Positions 47,503-59,455 are shown, numbered from the stretch's first letter. The stretch: 64,000 bases of DNA from Candidatus Eisenbacteria bacterium (GCA_005893305.1 VBOZ01000012.1:39234-103233); one strand, 5' to 3'. Notes: generated by a model not told the origin, from the sequence alone. Program-made: numbers and translations.

Positions 47503-48102
47503 ATGAAGAACGCGCTTCTTGTCGCGCTCCTGCTCGCATCCGCGGGCGTTACGCCCGCGTCCGCCGAGCCAGGCGATCCGTCGCTGGCTCCGTCCTCGCA
47601 GCGGTACGTGGCCGAGATCGTGGACTCCATGTTCGTCGTCGGCCCGGCCGAGTTCTTCGCGGTGGTGATGCCGTCCGATCCGGCCGGAGCACGGGCCGTC
47701 CACTTGATGGGCACGTTCACCGTGACCGACAAGAAGGGCGATATCATGGTCCGCCTCTTCCGCGCGCCCGACTACCAGAGCTGGCTCAAGAAGCGGGGCG
47801 GGGAGAAGGCCGGCGCGTTCTGGGTTTCCAAGCGCTCGAGGCAGGTCAACGTGGACCAGGATCTGACTCCGCCCGGTCCCTTCGTCGTCCTGCTCGACAA
47901 CGGTTATTCGATGCGCACCAGCAAGCACGTCCGGACCCAGATGCAGATCCAGTATGAGGGGATCGGCGGCCATCCGATCGCGGCCGCGCGCGACAGCACC
48001 GCGGTGGGAAGCGCCGAGGACGACCTCATCACGCCTAGGGCGAACAGCGAGGAGGATATTCCGCCGCCTCCGCCTCCGCCCCCCGACGAAGGGTCCCACT
48101 AG
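47503..48102 (+). CDS. Secreted protein of unknown function with poly-proline tail
   Basis: 199 residues: signal peptide MKNALLVALLLASAGVTPASA, a beta-rich mature domain (VVGPAEFFAVVMPSDP, FTVTDKKGDIMVRLFRAPDY, GPFVVLLDNGY) and an Asp/Glu-rich end with eight prolines. No family recognised. ATG 47503 has GGAGGAGG upstream. The TAG shares the tetranucleotide CTAG with the stop of the convergent PhoX-like gene. Confidence 0.65.
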   Translation: MKNALLVALLLASAGVTPASAEPGDPSLAPSSQRYVAEIVDSMFVVGPAEFFAVVMPSDPAGARAVHLMGTFTVTDKKGDIMVRLFRAPDYQSWLKKRGGEKAGAFWVSKRSRQVNVDQDLTPPGPFVVLLDNGYSMRTSKHVRTQMQIQYEGIGGHPIAAARDSTAVGSAEDDLITPRANSEEDIPPPPPPPPDEGSH

Positions 48103-49619
48103 CCGCCCGAGCGGCCCTTCGCCTCTTTCTTCTCCGCGGCCCCCTTCTTGGGCTTGGGCTTCGCCTCGCCGGCCTTCGCGCTCGAGTACCCGGGCCCGCG
48201 CAGGAGAAGGAGCTGGCCCCCACCCTTGCGGTTTCGGAACTGGGGGAGCCATAGGTTGTGGGCCTGGACCGCGATGAGCCAGGTGTCGGGCCCGAAGAGA
48301 TCGCTCGCGTCCACGATCCCCGTCGACTCCCACTCGCCGCCGATTCCCCTCGGAAGGTAGTTCCCCTTCGCATCCCATTCCGCGCACTCCGCCATAGGCT
48401 CGACGCGCCGCGTGTTGGAGTCGTAGCGAAGAATCCGCGCGGTGTGGATCCCGCGCCCGCCGGGATCTTCCTGGATCCACACGTAGCGCTCGTCCGTCGC
48501 GAGGTTGTCGGGGCGGTAGAGGTCGTCGGATTCGTCGCCGTCGAGCGCGACGCTCAGCTCCTCGACGTGGGTGGGATTGAACGGATCGAGCCGCACGTAG
48601 TAGAGGCGGCCCGCGCCGGTGACCGGGCGGCCGGTGACCGGGTCGTAGAAATCGTCGGCTCCGGTGTCCACGAAGTAGAAGGCATTGGGCTGGTCCTTGA
48701 CGGGGGTCACGTCCTCGAGGCGCGCGAAGTTGAGGCAGCCCATGCCCTGCGCCTGGGCTTCGAGACGGGCCGGGAGCTCGTTCACGTTGATCCGGCCCCC
48801 CTCCTCCTGCGGGAAGAGCGGCACGAACCTTCCGGTCAGGGGGCGCCCCTTGGAAGCGAGGCTGGCGAGGCGGGTGTTGGGACGTCCCTCGAGGGGATCC
48901 GCCCGAAAGACATAGAGCCGGCCCCGGCCCGAAAGAAAGTCGGAGTCGTTGTCGGCGACATACATGTAGAGCTGGGATTCACCCGGGTAGGAGTCCTCGG
49001 TCAGGATCGCGACGATCTTTCCCGAGGAGACCGGGACGATCACGGTAGCCTCGTGCGAGAAGTGTCCCAGCCACGGCAGGTTCTTCACGGTCCCGTCGCG
49101 CGCGTCGACCGCGACCACGATGCCCCGGTAGATCCCGTCGATCGATTCCTCGTCGACCAGGAATGTCGGCGCAAGAAAGCCGTCTTCCGGACCGACCAGC
49201 GACGCCGCGCCGAAGCGGTCGTATCCCTCGCTCCCATCGACCAGGTAATCCCCGGCCACGGCGCCGAAGTTTCGCAGGTCGATCGCCAAGCGCGAGACCC
49301 GGGCCCCGTTGAATCCCCCGTGCCAGGAGATCTCGTGCGCGACGTAGATCTCGGCGAGACCACTGGCGGTCTTCCGGATGCCGAGCCCGTCGGGCTCCGG
49401 CGCGAACACGAAGGCATCGCTGACCGTGTCCTGCGGTGCGAGGCTGTCCCCGACCGAGATGATCGGGATTACCGAAACATCTTCCCGGAGCGGTCGCACC
49501 ATCGGTGGGGTGCGCGTGCGCACGCCGGACCCGGGGCCGGGGATCAGAGGACCACGGGTGTATCCGCATAGGAGGACGAGCGCGGCCGCGCAGGCCAGAA
49601 GACCGAGTCTCCGATTCAC
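48099..49619 (-). CDS. PhoX-like (DUF839) secreted protein
   Basis: 506 residues from GTG 49619, which overlaps the mce stop as GTGA. Sec-type signal (RRLGLLACAAALVLLCG), then a beta-propeller-like DUF839 region: EIYVAHEISWHGGFNGARVS, DGFLAPTFLVDEES, LGHFSHEATVIVPV and AILTEDSYPGESQLYMYV match the PhoX pattern of successive phosphatase-site segments. It ends in a Lys-rich tail. Whether it is an active phosphatase is not established; metal-site residues were not all checked. No Tat motif is visible. Confidence 0.7.
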   Translation of the reverse strand: MNRRLGLLACAAALVLLCGYTRGPLIPGPGSGVRTRTPPMVRPLREDVSVIPIISVGDSLAPQDTVSDAFVFAPEPDGLGIRKTASGLAEIYVAHEISWHGGFNGARVSRLAIDLRNFGAVAGDYLVDGSEGYDRFGAASLVGPEDGFLAPTFLVDEESIDGIYRGIVVAVDARDGTVKNLPWLGHFSHEATVIVPVSSGKIVAILTEDSYPGESQLYMYVADNDSDFLSGRGRLYVFRADPLEGRPNTRLASLASKGRPLTGRFVPLFPQEEGGRINVNELPARLEAQAQGMGCLNFARLEDVTPVKDQPNAFYFVDTGADDFYDPVTGRPVTGAGRLYYVRLDPFNPTHVEELSVALDGDESDDLYRPDNLATDERYVWIQEDPGGRGIHTARILRYDSNTRRVEPMAECAEWDAKGNYLPRGIGGEWESTGIVDASDLFGPDTWLIAVQAHNLWLPQFRNRKGGGQLLLLRGPGYSSAKAGEAKPKPKKGAAEKKEAKGRSGG

Positions 49620-50029
49620 GTCCGTTCGCAGAGCTCGACCAGAACCCCGCCCATCGAGCGGGGATGCAGAAACGCGATCTTCATTCCGTGGCTTCCATCG
49701 CGGGGAGTGCGATCGATCAGCTCGAGGCCCTGAGCCCCGGCCGCCGACAGCGCTGCCTCGAGATCGGGGACGTGGAATGCGACGTGGTGGATCCCTTCGC
49801 CCCGCTTCGCCAGGAATCGCCCGATCGGGGAATCGACCTTGGTCGGCTCGAGCAGCTCGATCGTGGATCCGCCCGATTCCATGAATACGATCTTCACGTG
49901 CATCGACTCGAGCATCTCGGTGCCGGTCACCCGGAAGCCCAGCTTCTTCCAACGCGCGGACGCGGCCTCGATAGAGGTCACGGCCAAGCCGATATGCGCG
50001 AGACCCAGGATCTCGGAGCCCTCCTTCAC
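49616..50029 (-). CDS. mce: Methylmalonyl-CoA epimerase
   Basis: Glyoxalase-fold enzyme, 137 residues, linking propionyl-CoA carboxylase product (2S) to the mutase substrate (2R). Metal His12 in LAHIGLAV and the GIHHVAFHVPD and GVLVELCE segments are typical. GTG 50029 overlaps the uppP stop. Its companions pccB, accC, bccp and a methylmalonyl-type mutase lie just upstream. Confidence 0.94.
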   Translation of the reverse strand: MKEGSEILGLAHIGLAVTSIEAASARWKKLGFRVTGTEMLESMHVKIVFMESGGSTIELLEPTKVDSPIGRFLAKRGEGIHHVAFHVPDLEAALSAAGAQGLELIDRTPRDGSHGMKIAFLHPRSMGGVLVELCERT

Positions 50030-50862
50030 GGGCCTGCGGCGCCCGGGTGGTGCCAGAGGAAGGCGAACACGACCAATCCGAGCGCGATCCGGTACCAGCC
50101 GAAGGGCGCCAGGCCGTGGCCCGTGAGGTAGCGAAGAAATCCCCGGATCGCCAGGACCGCCACGATCGCCGAGACGGCGAGCCCCACGATCAGCGGAGCC
50201 GGCCCGCCCAGCGCCGGCCCGGTGAGGTCGTGGTAGTGCTGGACGAGATCGAAGAGGGTCGCCATCCCGAGCGTGGGGAGCGCGAGCAGGAACGAGAACT
50301 CCGCCGCCGCGACCGGGGACGCCCCCAGGAGGAGCGCCGCCAGGATCGTGGTCAGCGCGCGCGACGTGCCCGGCCAGAGGGAGAGGCTCTGCGCCAATCC
50401 GATCAGGAGCACGGCTTGGATCGTGATGTCGTCGATCGTGGGGAACCGCGGCGTCGCGGCGGCCGCCCTCGCGCGGCGGCCGGTGAGGAGGATGACGATC
50501 CCGCCGGCGACCAGCGCGATCGCCACCGCCCCAGGGCCGAAGAGGTGCGCCTTGATCCAGTGGTGCGCCGCCAGTCCGACGATCGCGGCGGGCAGGAACG
50601 CGACCAGGAGCTTCAGAAGCAGCGCCCGCCCGCGGGGATGCGGCGTGACGGCGCCGGCCAGGAGCTCGCCCACGCGCCCGCGGTAGAGCCAGACGATCGC
50701 GAGGAGCGCGCCCGCCTGGATGACGATCTCGAACGCGTTCATCTCGCCGCCGACCAGGCCCATCGCGTGCGCCGCGAGGATGAGATGCCCGGTGGAGGAG
50801 ACCGGTAGGAACTCGGTCAGCCCCTCCACCGCGCCCAGGATGGCGGCCTGGAAGAGATTCAT
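50026..50862 (-). CDS. uppP: Undecaprenyl-diphosphate phosphatase
   Basis: Integral membrane enzyme recycling the undecaprenyl carrier. EGLTEFLPVSSTGHL near residues 13-28 is intact. The second site reads WPGTSRALTT where most family members have PGxSRSGAT: Ser/Arg and the last Thr remain, the next Ser and Gly do not. 278 residues, multiple hydrophobic spans. Probably active. It sits inside the propionyl-CoA operon, an unusual neighbour. Confidence 0.93.
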   Translation of the reverse strand: MNLFQAAILGAVEGLTEFLPVSSTGHLILAAHAMGLVGGEMNAFEIVIQAGALLAIVWLYRGRVGELLAGAVTPHPRGRALLLKLLVAFLPAAIVGLAAHHWIKAHLFGPGAVAIALVAGGIVILLTGRRARAAAATPRFPTIDDITIQAVLLIGLAQSLSLWPGTSRALTTILAALLLGASPVAAAEFSFLLALPTLGMATLFDLVQHYHDLTGPALGGPAPLIVGLAVSAIVAVLAIRGFLRYLTGHGLAPFGWYRIALGLVVFAFLWHHPGAAGP

Positions 50863-50874
50863 GCGACCTCCTTG

Positions 50875-52407
<1,533 letters not shown>

Positions 52408-52412
52408 CGGGG

Positions 52413-52916
52413 CTACGCTTCCTCCGGCTGGATCGCGATCAGGAGCTGGCCCGTCTCCACCGCGGCGCCCGGCTCGACCGAGATCCTCGTGACGCGCCCC
52501 TTGAGCGGCGCGACGAGCTCGTTCTGCATCTTCATCGCTTCCACGATGACGACCGGCTGGCCCGCCTCGACATCGGCGCCCTTCTCGACGAGCACGTCGA
52601 CGATCAGGCCCGGCATCGGGGCGTGCACCTCGCCGCGCGTGAGATCGGCGCCCGCGCGGCGGCGGGCGAGCTTGGGGGCGCGCGGGTCGCGCGGACGAAA
52701 CGCGTAGGAGCGCCCATCAAGCTCGACCACGATGTCGAGTCCCTCCCGATGGACGGAGGCCTCGACCGGGCGGTGGTCGATCCACGCCCGCATCACGCGG
52801 CCGAACGATCCTTCGACACGATGCTCGCGGCCGTCCAGCGTCACGGTGAAGCCGGCCCCGCTCGGCTCGACCTCCACCTGGTGCTCGCGCCCGTCGCGCG
52901 TGAGAAGGACGATCAT
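52413..52916 (-). CDS. Biotin carboxyl carrier protein of acyl-CoA carboxylase
   Basis: 167 residues from ATG 52916, which has GGAGGGAG upstream on the minus strand and overlaps the accC stop. Residues 1-90 resemble the linker found in propionyl-CoA carboxylase alpha subunits; the C-terminal 80 form a biotinyl domain with the biotinylated Lys129 in VEAMKMQNE. Carrier of carboxyl groups between AccC and PccB. Confidence 0.92.
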   Translation of the reverse strand: MIVLLTRDGREHQVEVEPSGAGFTVTLDGREHRVEGSFGRVMRAWIDHRPVEASVHREGLDIVVELDGRSYAFRPRDPRAPKLARRRAGADLTRGEVHAPMPGLIVDVLVEKGADVEAGQPVVIVEAMKMQNELVAPLKGRVTRISVEPGAAVETGQLLIAIQPEEA

Positions 52917-54484
52917 CGACTCCCTCCGCGCGTCCCGGTGCGAAGTCCGGGGAGCGCCGCGCGCCACCGGCTCGACCCGCCGCGGATGCCGCCGGTCATC
53001 GGCCGCCGCTCGGAATCACCGTCGCCCGGCTGATCCCCCTCGACACGCGGCGCCTCGGAATCGAGCCGCGCGAAGATGGCCGCGAGCGCCGCGGCGTCCT
53101 CCTCCGCGCGTGCCGCGTCCGGGGGCTCCGCGTGCTTGAAGTGATGGGCCAGGAACGCCGTGTCGTACCGGCCGGTCGCGAACGCCTCCTGCGCGAGAAG
53201 CCAGCGGTGGATCGGGAGCGTGGTGTGAATTCCCTCGAGCAGGCACTCGTCGAGCGCGCGCCGCGCCCGCTCCACCGCCTCAGCCCGGCTCGGGGCCCAT
53301 ACGATGATCTTCCCGATCAAGGGATCGTAGTGGACCGGCACCGCGCCGCCCGAGCGCACGCCGAAGTCGCACCGCACGCCCGGGCCCGCGGGCAGCTCGA
53401 GGCGGCGCACGACCCCCATCTGCGGGAGAAATCCCTGGTCCGGGTCCTCGGCGTAGACGCGGAATTCGATCGAGGCGCCGACGGGGCGGACATCCGCCTG
53501 CGCGAGCGCTAAGCGCTCACCACGCGCGATCTGGATCTGCTCCCGCACCAGGTCGAGCCCCAGCACCATCTCGGTGACCGGGTGCTCCACCTGGAGCCGG
53601 GCGTTCATCTCGAGAAAATGGAATCGCCCTTGCTGGTCCATGAGAAATTCCGCGGTCCCGGCGTTCGTGTAGCCGCCCGCCTTCGCGACCTGGACCGCCA
53701 GCGACCAGAGCTCCCGGCGGCGCGCGTCGTCGAGCGCGGGGGAAGGAGTCTCCTCGACCAGCTTCTGGTGCCGGCGCTGGATCGAGCAGTCGCGCTCGCC
53801 CAGCGCGAGCACGGTCCCGTGTGAGTCGGCCAGGATCTGCACCTCGATGTGCCGGGGCTTCTCGAGCCAGCGCTCGAGGTAGAGCCGGTCGTCGCCGAAG
53901 GCGCTCTTGGCCTCGCCCTGCGTGAGGCGAACGGCCTGCTCGAACTCGCCGGGACCGTTCACGCGGCGCATCCCTTTACCGCCGCCGCCGGCGGCCGCCT
54001 TCAGCACGACCGGGTATCCGATCGCTTCCGCCGCGCGGCGAAGCTCGGCCGGATCGCTGACGGGACCCTCCGTCCCGGGGAGGACCGGCACGCCCGCTCG
54101 AATGGCGAGGGCCCGCGCGCGCACCTTGTCGCCCATCGCGCGGGTCGCCTCGGGCGTTGGCCCGATCCAGGTGAGTCCCGCGCGCTGGACCTGCTCCGCG
54201 AAATCGGCCGATTCCGCGAGAAAACCGTAGCCGGGGTGGATCGCGTCCGCCTTGGCCGACCGGGCGGTCTCGATCATCTTGGCAGCGTCGAGGTAGCTTC
54301 GGGAGGCCGCCGCCGGCCCGATCCAGTATGCCTCGTCCGCCGCGAACGCGTGCGCCGACTCGCGGTCCGCGTCCGAGTAGACGGCGACCGACTCGATCCC
54401 CATCTCCCGCAGCGTGCGGCAGACGCGGATCGCGATCTCCCCCCGGTTCGCCACGAGGACCTTGCGGATCGGTTTCGATTTCAT
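52913..54484 (-). CDS. accC: Biotin carboxylase subunit of acyl-CoA carboxylase
   Basis: ATP-grasp carboxylase that carboxylates biotin. [14 protein letters not shown], the HPGYGFLAE loop, [13 protein letters not shown] and [14 protein letters not shown] are intact. 523 residues; the final 60 past the carboxylase core are Arg/Gly-rich and of unclear use. Followed by the carrier and the mutase, it is most likely the alpha part of propionyl-CoA carboxylase. Confidence 0.95.
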   Translation of the reverse strand: MKSKPIRKVLVANRGEIAIRVCRTLREMGIESVAVYSDADRESAHAFAADEAYWIGPAAASRSYLDAAKMIETARSAKADAIHPGYGFLAESADFAEQVQRAGLTWIGPTPEATRAMGDKVRARALAIRAGVPVLPGTEGPVSDPAELRRAAEAIGYPVVLKAAAGGGGKGMRRVNGPGEFEQAVRLTQGEAKSAFGDDRLYLERWLEKPRHIEVQILADSHGTVLALGERDCSIQRRHQKLVEETPSPALDDARRRELWSLAVQVAKAGGYTNAGTAEFLMDQQGRFHFLEMNARLQVEHPVTEMVLGLDLVREQIQIARGERLALAQADVRPVGASIEFRVYAEDPDQGFLPQMGVVRRLELPAGPGVRCDFGVRSGGAVPVHYDPLIGKIIVWAPSRAEAVERARRALDECLLEGIHTTLPIHRWLLAQEAFATGRYDTAFLAHHFKHAEPPDAARAEEDAAALAAIFARLDSEAPRVEGDQPGDGDSERRPMTGGIRGGSSRWRAALPGLRTGTRGGSR

Positions 54485-54504
54485 GGGCGGCTCCCGGCCC
54501 TCGG

Positions 54505-56022
54505 TCAGAGCGGAATGTTGCCGTGCTTCTTGGGCGGGACCGACTGGCGCTTGTTCGCGAGCGCGCGAAGCGCCCGGATCAGGCGGGGGCGGGTCTCCTG
54601 GGGCTCGATCACGTCGTCGAGGTATCCGAGCGCGGCGGCGACGTAGGGGTTCGCGAACTTCTCGTTGTATTCCTCGATGAGCTTGGCGCGCGCCTTCGCG
54701 GAGTCCTTCGCCTGCTCGATCTCCTTCCGGTAGATGATGCCGACGGCCCCTTCGGCGCCCATGACCGCGAGCTCGGCGCCCGGCCAGGCCACGTTGTAGT
54801 CCGCCCGGATGTGCTTCGAGGACATGACGTCATAGGCGCCGCCATAGGCTTTGCGCAAGATCACCGTGAGCTTCGGCACCGTCGCCTCGCAGTAGGCGTA
54901 GAGGAGCTTTGCGCCGTGGCGGATGATCCCGCCCCATTCCTGCTGCGTGCCCGGGAGGAAGCCCGGCACATCCTCGAACGTGACCAGCGGGATGTTGAAG
55001 GCGTCGCAGAAGCGGACGAACCGCGCCCCCTTCGTCGAGGAGTTGATGTCGAGCACGCCCGCGAGCATGGCCGGCTGGTTCGCGACCACCCCGACCGGCC
55101 GGCCGTCGAGGCGCGCGAATCCCACGACGATGTTGGGCGCGAAGTGCTCGTGGACCTCGAAGAAGTCGCCGTCGTCCACCACGAGGCGGATGACCTCCTT
55201 CACGTCATAGGGCTTGTTCGGCTCCGCGGGCACGATCTCGTTGAGGCGCGCCTCCATCCGCTCGGCGGGATCGGCCGCCTTGCCCCGCGGCGCGTCGTCC
55301 ACGTTGTTCTGGGGGAGGAAGGAGAGGAGGCGCCGGATCGTCGCGAGGCACGCCTCGTCGTCCTCGACCGCGAAGTGGGCCACGCCGCTCTTCGTGTTGT
55401 GCGTCATCGCGCCGCCCAGCTCCTCGAACGAGACGTCTTCGTTCGTCACGGTTTTGATGACGTTCGGCCCGGTCACGAACATGTGGCTGGTGCCTTGAAC
55501 CATGATCACGAAGTCGGTGATGGCCGGCGAGTAGACCGCGCCGCCCGCGCAGGGACCGAGGATCGCCGAGATCTGGGGGATCACTCCCGAGGCGAGCGTG
55601 TTTCGCAGGAAGATCTCCGCGTAGCCGCCCAGGGACTGCACGCCCTCCTGGATGCGCGCGCCGCCGGAATCGTTGAGCCCGATGATCGGCGCGCCGTTCT
55701 CCATCGCGAGGTCCATCAGATTGCAGATCTTCTTCGCGTTTTCCTCGGAGAGCGTCCCGCCGAAGACCGTGAAGTCCTGCGCGAAGACGAAGACCAGCCG
55801 GCCGTCGATCCGTCCGTAGCCCGAAACCACGCCGTCGCCCGGAATGCGCCGCTCCGCCATTCCGAAGTCGGTGGTGCGGTGCTCGACGAAGACGCCGGTT
55901 TCCTGGAAGCTGCCCGGATCGATCAGGAGATCGATCCGCTCGCGGGCGGTGAGGCGTCCCTCCGCGTGAAGCTTCGCGATGCGCTCCTCGCCGCCGCCCA
56001 ACTGCGCGGCCTGCTTGCGCAT
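54505..56022 (-). CDS. pccB: Propionyl-CoA carboxylase beta subunit
   Basis: Carboxyltransferase, 505 residues. [56 protein letters not shown] and [22 protein letters not shown] are conserved. ATG 56022 starts close to the conserved LGGGEERI; in-frame sequence upstream ([14 protein letters not shown]) looks family-like without a normal start codon, so a somewhat longer protein with an unusual start is possible. First gene of the minus-strand operon. Confidence 0.95.
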   Translation of the reverse strand: MRKQAAQLGGGEERIAKLHAEGRLTARERIDLLIDPGSFQETGVFVEHRTTDFGMAERRIPGDGVVSGYGRIDGRLVFVFAQDFTVFGGTLSEENAKKICNLMDLAMENGAPIIGLNDSGGARIQEGVQSLGGYAEIFLRNTLASGVIPQISAILGPCAGGAVYSPAITDFVIMVQGTSHMFVTGPNVIKTVTNEDVSFEELGGAMTHNTKSGVAHFAVEDDEACLATIRRLLSFLPQNNVDDAPRGKAADPAERMEARLNEIVPAEPNKPYDVKEVIRLVVDDGDFFEVHEHFAPNIVVGFARLDGRPVGVVANQPAMLAGVLDINSSTKGARFVRFCDAFNIPLVTFEDVPGFLPGTQQEWGGIIRHGAKLLYAYCEATVPKLTVILRKAYGGAYDVMSSKHIRADYNVAWPGAELAVMGAEGAVGIIYRKEIEQAKDSAKARAKLIEEYNEKFANPYVAAALGYLDDVIEPQETRPRLIRALRALANKRQSVPPKKHGNIPL

Positions 56023-56210
56023 TCGCAGCTCTTCGATCGGATGGCGACGGGTCAGGGTCTGGATCTCCCGGCTCAGGGCGATGGGGCGGTAGGTGACGCC
56101 ATCCTATCGAAACGGCCGCTGGGCCGCAATCGGCGGCTCGCGGGAATCCTCGGACGATGTACAATGCGGGTTCTTGCGCCTGTTCCCGCACGTCACCGGA
56201 GGAGCGACTC

Positions 56211-57095
56211 ATGACCCCGCGCCGTTCCCGGCCCGCCCACAAAGAGCGGCGGCTTTCGCATCTCAACTGGATGGAAATGGGCGAGGTCGTGCCGCGTCGC
56301 GTCCATACGCTTCTCCTGCCGGTGGGGACTCTCGAAGCGCACGGAATCACCAGCCTGGGCACCGACAACGTGATCCCGACGCGCTTGAGCGAGGCGCTCG
56401 CCGAGCGGCTGAACGCGGTGGTCGCGCCCACGATCCCGTACGGCGTGACGGCGCACCTGGGCGCCCTCGCGGGCGGCACGCACGTCCGCGCCGACGCGTT
56501 CACGGACTACGTCGCGGCGGTCCTCACGACGATGTCGCACCAAGGCTTCTCGAACATCATCGTGATGAACGGGCACGGCGGGAACAGCGAGGCCTTGAAG
56601 GAGGCGGTGCGCCGCGTGCACGAGGAGACGGGCGTCTACCTCGCCGTCTTCTCCTGGTGGACCGAGTGCCGCGGCGTGAGCGAGGAGATCCTGGGCGTTC
56701 CTGGCGGGCACGGCGGATCGGACGAGACCGCCGCGATGCTCGCCATCGCCTCCGAGCAGGTGTTCCCGGATCGGTGGGATCCCTCGATCGCGTTCGAGCA
56801 CCGCGACTCGCTGGTCGCCTACCCCACGCCCGGCTCCCTGATCTTCTACGGGGGCCGCCGGAGCGATCCGGTCTTCCACACCAAGCGCGCGCTCCTGTTC
56901 TGGGCGAAGGTCGTGGACCACGTGGGCGACGTCCTCGAGGACCTGATCGCGCGGTGGGACCGCGAGGGGTGGCCCGCGCCGCGCTCACGCCGCCGCGGGC
57001 ACGGACGGGGGACAGTCGGGAACGGAAGCCCGCAGCGGCCGGGGATCGCGGCCGTGCCTCCGCCGCAGGTGCCCCGCCGGAGTCCCAAGAAGTAG
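56211..57095 (+). CDS. Creatininase family metallohydrolase
   Basis: 294 residues. Metal ligands in PVGTLEAHGITSLGTDN, MNGHGGNSEA and VPGGHGGSDETA match the creatininase/FAPy-deformylase superfamily. The C-terminal 50 residues are Arg/Gly/Pro-rich. ATG 56211 has GGAGGAG upstream; an earlier in-frame ATG (56157) is poorer. Substrate unknown: creatinine, a mycofactocin peptide or a formamidopyrimidine-like compound are among known family roles. Confidence 0.85.
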   Translation: MTPRRSRPAHKERRLSHLNWMEMGEVVPRRVHTLLLPVGTLEAHGITSLGTDNVIPTRLSEALAERLNAVVAPTIPYGVTAHLGALAGGTHVRADAFTDYVAAVLTTMSHQGFSNIIVMNGHGGNSEALKEAVRRVHEETGVYLAVFSWWTECRGVSEEILGVPGGHGGSDETAAMLAIASEQVFPDRWDPSIAFEHRDSLVAYPTPGSLIFYGGRRSDPVFHTKRALLFWAKVVDHVGDVLEDLIARWDREGWPAPRSRRRGHGRGTVGNGSPQRPGIAAVPPPQVPRRSPKK

Positions 57096-57129
57096 CTCTG
57101 CCGCGCCCGCATGGTAGGATGCGTCCTCC

Positions 57130-57870
57130 ATGGAAGAAGTCTGGGGCGATCGCGTCACCCGAGCGTGGGCCGAGCAGTTTCCGATCGCGCCATACCGCAA
57201 ACTGCTCCTCCGCGAGCAGGCGCCAAGCGGCTCCCGGGCGCTCGACGTGGGGAGCGGTCCGGCGCACGATTCGCTCCCTCTGGCCGAGCGCGGATTTCAG
57301 GTCTGGGGTGTCGACTGGTCCCGAAGCGGCCTCGCGGCCGGACGGCAGCTCTACCAGGACGAGGGGCACCGTCTCCTCCCTGTATGCTCCGACATCCGCG
57401 CGCTCCCGTTCCGGGACGGTTCGTTCGACTTCGTGTGGAACGCGGGCGTGCTGGAGCATTTCCACGACGACGACGTGCTCCGGATCATCACGGAGATGAA
57501 GCGCGTCGCGAGGCCCGGCGCGACGATCCTGGCGGCCGTCCCGAACAAATTCTACTTCTGGTACCAGGCCCACCTCGCGCTGAAACGCTTGCTCCGGCGC
57601 GGACACCAGTACGGGTTCGAACGCGCGTTCGGGGCGGGGTACCTGGCCGCGCAGTTTCGGCGCGCCGGATTTCGCGACGTCGCCATGACCGGAATTCACC
57701 TGCACCCGGCGCCGAGCTTTCTGATCCCGAAGACCGGCTGGCTCACGAAGCTGCTCGCGCGTCTCTGGGGGCCGCTCGAGGCCGCGGGGAAGCACAGCCC
57801 TTGGCGCGCCCGTCTCGGGCTCGATCTCGTAGTGTGGGCACGGAAGGATGATGGCGCTCCCGCTCGATGA
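57130..57870 (+). CDS. Class I SAM-dependent methyltransferase
   Basis: 246 residues. SAM motif ALDVGSGPAHDSLPLAE (residues 37-53), post I WGVDWSRSGL, motif GSFDFVWNAGVLEHFHDD. The remainder (FYFWYQAHLALKRLL) resembles methyltransferases acting on lipid-like or glycan substrates, but specificity is unknown. Stop overlaps the frame of the next ORF only by a few bases, and the real next gene begins at 57995. Confidence 0.85.
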   Translation: MEEVWGDRVTRAWAEQFPIAPYRKLLLREQAPSGSRALDVGSGPAHDSLPLAERGFQVWGVDWSRSGLAAGRQLYQDEGHRLLPVCSDIRALPFRDGSFDFVWNAGVLEHFHDDDVLRIITEMKRVARPGATILAAVPNKFYFWYQAHLALKRLLRRGHQYGFERAFGAGYLAAQFRRAGFRDVAMTGIHLHPAPSFLIPKTGWLTKLLARLWGPLEAAGKHSPWRARLGLDLVVWARKDDGAPAR

Positions 57871-57994
57871 CGACGCGATGTGCTTCTGCTGTGGTGCCGG
57901 GCCACGTGCATCCGCGTGTGATAGTATCCCCGGTTTGTGCCATCCCACGTGGGGGTCTGAGCGTGTTTGTCCTACACGAGAGGAGGCTGCACGC

Positions 57995-58465
57995 ATGAAG
58001 ACGCGATGGACCGTGCTCGCTGGAATCGCCTTGTTTGCGCTCGTCCTCGTCCTCGCCCCGATTCCCGCGGCGGCGGGCGACATCGGGCTTCGTACCGGGT
58101 TCGCGCTGAATCCCGATGATTTCGTCATCGGAGGCCACTACCGGACGCCCCCGATCGCTGAGTACCTCTACTTCGTACCCAGCGCCGAGGTCGGCTTTGG
58201 CGACGTGACGATGGTCGCGTTTAACGCGGACCTGCACTACCTCATCGACGTGAAATCGAAGCTGGCCCCCTACGTCGGAGCCGGAATGACGATCAACTGG
58301 TTCGACGGCGAGAATGGGGCGGACAGTCAGACCGATGTGGGCGGCGGGATCATCGGCGGCCTCATGTTGGGTCAGACCAAGAACGGCCGCCTGTTCCTCG
58401 AGGGGAAGCTCGGCCTGGGGGACGTACCGGACGCCAAATTCCTGGTGGGCTGGAACATTCGCTGA
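57995..58465 (+). CDS. Small secreted outer-membrane-like protein
   Basis: 156 residues: signal peptide (WTVLAGIALFALVLVLAPIPAAAG) followed by a mature domain of strand-like repeats (DIGLRTGFALNPDDFVIGG, AEVGFGDVTMVAFNADLHY, KLAPYVGAGMTINWF, GRLFLEGKLGLGDVP), typical of a small OM beta-barrel such as the OmpA/porin-like group. ATG 57995 with GAGGAGG upstream, preferred over the long frame from 57848. An extended -10 TGATAGTAT at 57919-57927 may be its promoter. No function known. Confidence 0.7.
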   Translation: MKTRWTVLAGIALFALVLVLAPIPAAAGDIGLRTGFALNPDDFVIGGHYRTPPIAEYLYFVPSAEVGFGDVTMVAFNADLHYLIDVKSKLAPYVGAGMTINWFDGENGADSQTDVGGGIIGGLMLGQTKNGRLFLEGKLGLGDVPDAKFLVGWNIR

Positions 58466-58474
58466 CCCGCGGCG

Positions 58475-59455
58475 CTACTCTTTCAGCGCCTTCTCGAACT
58501 CCTCGGTCAGCGCCGGGACGACCTGGTAGAGATCGCCCACGATCCCGTACGACGCGATCTTGAAGATCGGGGCGTCCTTGTCCTTGTTGATCGCGACGAT
58601 CGTCTTGGATGAGGACATGCCGGCCATGTGCTGGATCGCGCCGGAGATCCCGATCGCGAAGTAGACGGTGGGGTTCACCACCTTGCCGGTCTGCCCGACC
58701 TGATGGCTATGGTCGATCCACCCGGCGTCCACCGCCGCGCGGGACGCGCCGAGCGTCGCGCCCAGCACCTTGCAGAGCTTCCTGAGGAGCTCGAAGTTGT
58801 CGGGACCCTGCATCGCGCGGCCGCCGCTCACGATGATGGTCGCCTCCGTGAGGTCGGCCATCTCGCCCTCGGACGCCTCGAAGCCGACCACCCGCGCGCG
58901 GACCTTCACGTCGCCCAGGGCGATGGTCTCCACCGCGGCCTTCCGGGACGGGTCGGGAGCCGATGGCGTGAACGTGTTGGGCCGGACCGACGCGACCTGC
59001 GGGCGCGCCGCGCTCCACGCGACCCGCGCGAATGCCTTGCCGGCGAAGATGGGCCGGCGCGCGACCAGCCCACCGTCGCCCCACTCGAACGCGACGCAGT
59101 CGGAGGCGAGGCCCACCCGAAGGCGCGCCGAGACGCGAGGGGCGAGGTCCTTGCCGTGCGCGGTCGCGCCGAGAAGCAGCACGTCGGGCTTCGCTTTCTC
59201 GACCGCGAGCCGGACGGCTTCCGCCCACGCTTCGGGCGCATACGACACCAAGGCCGCGCCCTCGACGTGGAAGATCCGATCCGCGCCCTGCGACGCGAGA
59301 CGGTCCGCCTCGCCCGGCGAGAGGGGACCGAGTACGATCGCGCCTACCTTGAGCCCGCCCCCCTTGGCGTCGGCCAGCCGCCGCGCCTCCGCGAGCATCT
59401 CGAGCGTGATCTTTCGAGCCAAGCCGTCCTTGGTTTCCGCGACGACCGCGATCAT
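58475..59455 (-). CDS. etfA: Electron transfer flavoprotein alpha subunit
   Basis: FAD-carrying ETF subunit, 326 residues. The C-terminal FAD domain includes [48 protein letters not shown] and [11 protein letters not shown]. It would accept electrons from the acyl-CoA dehydrogenases near 42 and 45 kb. One-base overlap with etfB. Confidence 0.96.
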   Translation of the reverse strand: MIAVVAETKDGLARKITLEMLAEARRLADAKGGGLKVGAIVLGPLSPGEADRLASQGADRIFHVEGAALVSYAPEAWAEAVRLAVEKAKPDVLLLGATAHGKDLAPRVSARLRVGLASDCVAFEWGDGGLVARRPIFAGKAFARVAWSAARPQVASVRPNTFTPSAPDPSRKAAVETIALGDVKVRARVVGFEASEGEMADLTEATIIVSGGRAMQGPDNFELLRKLCKVLGATLGASRAAVDAGWIDHSHQVGQTGKVVNPTVYFAIGISGAIQHMAGMSSSKTIVAINKDKDAPIFKIASYGIVGDLYQVVPALTEEFEKALKE

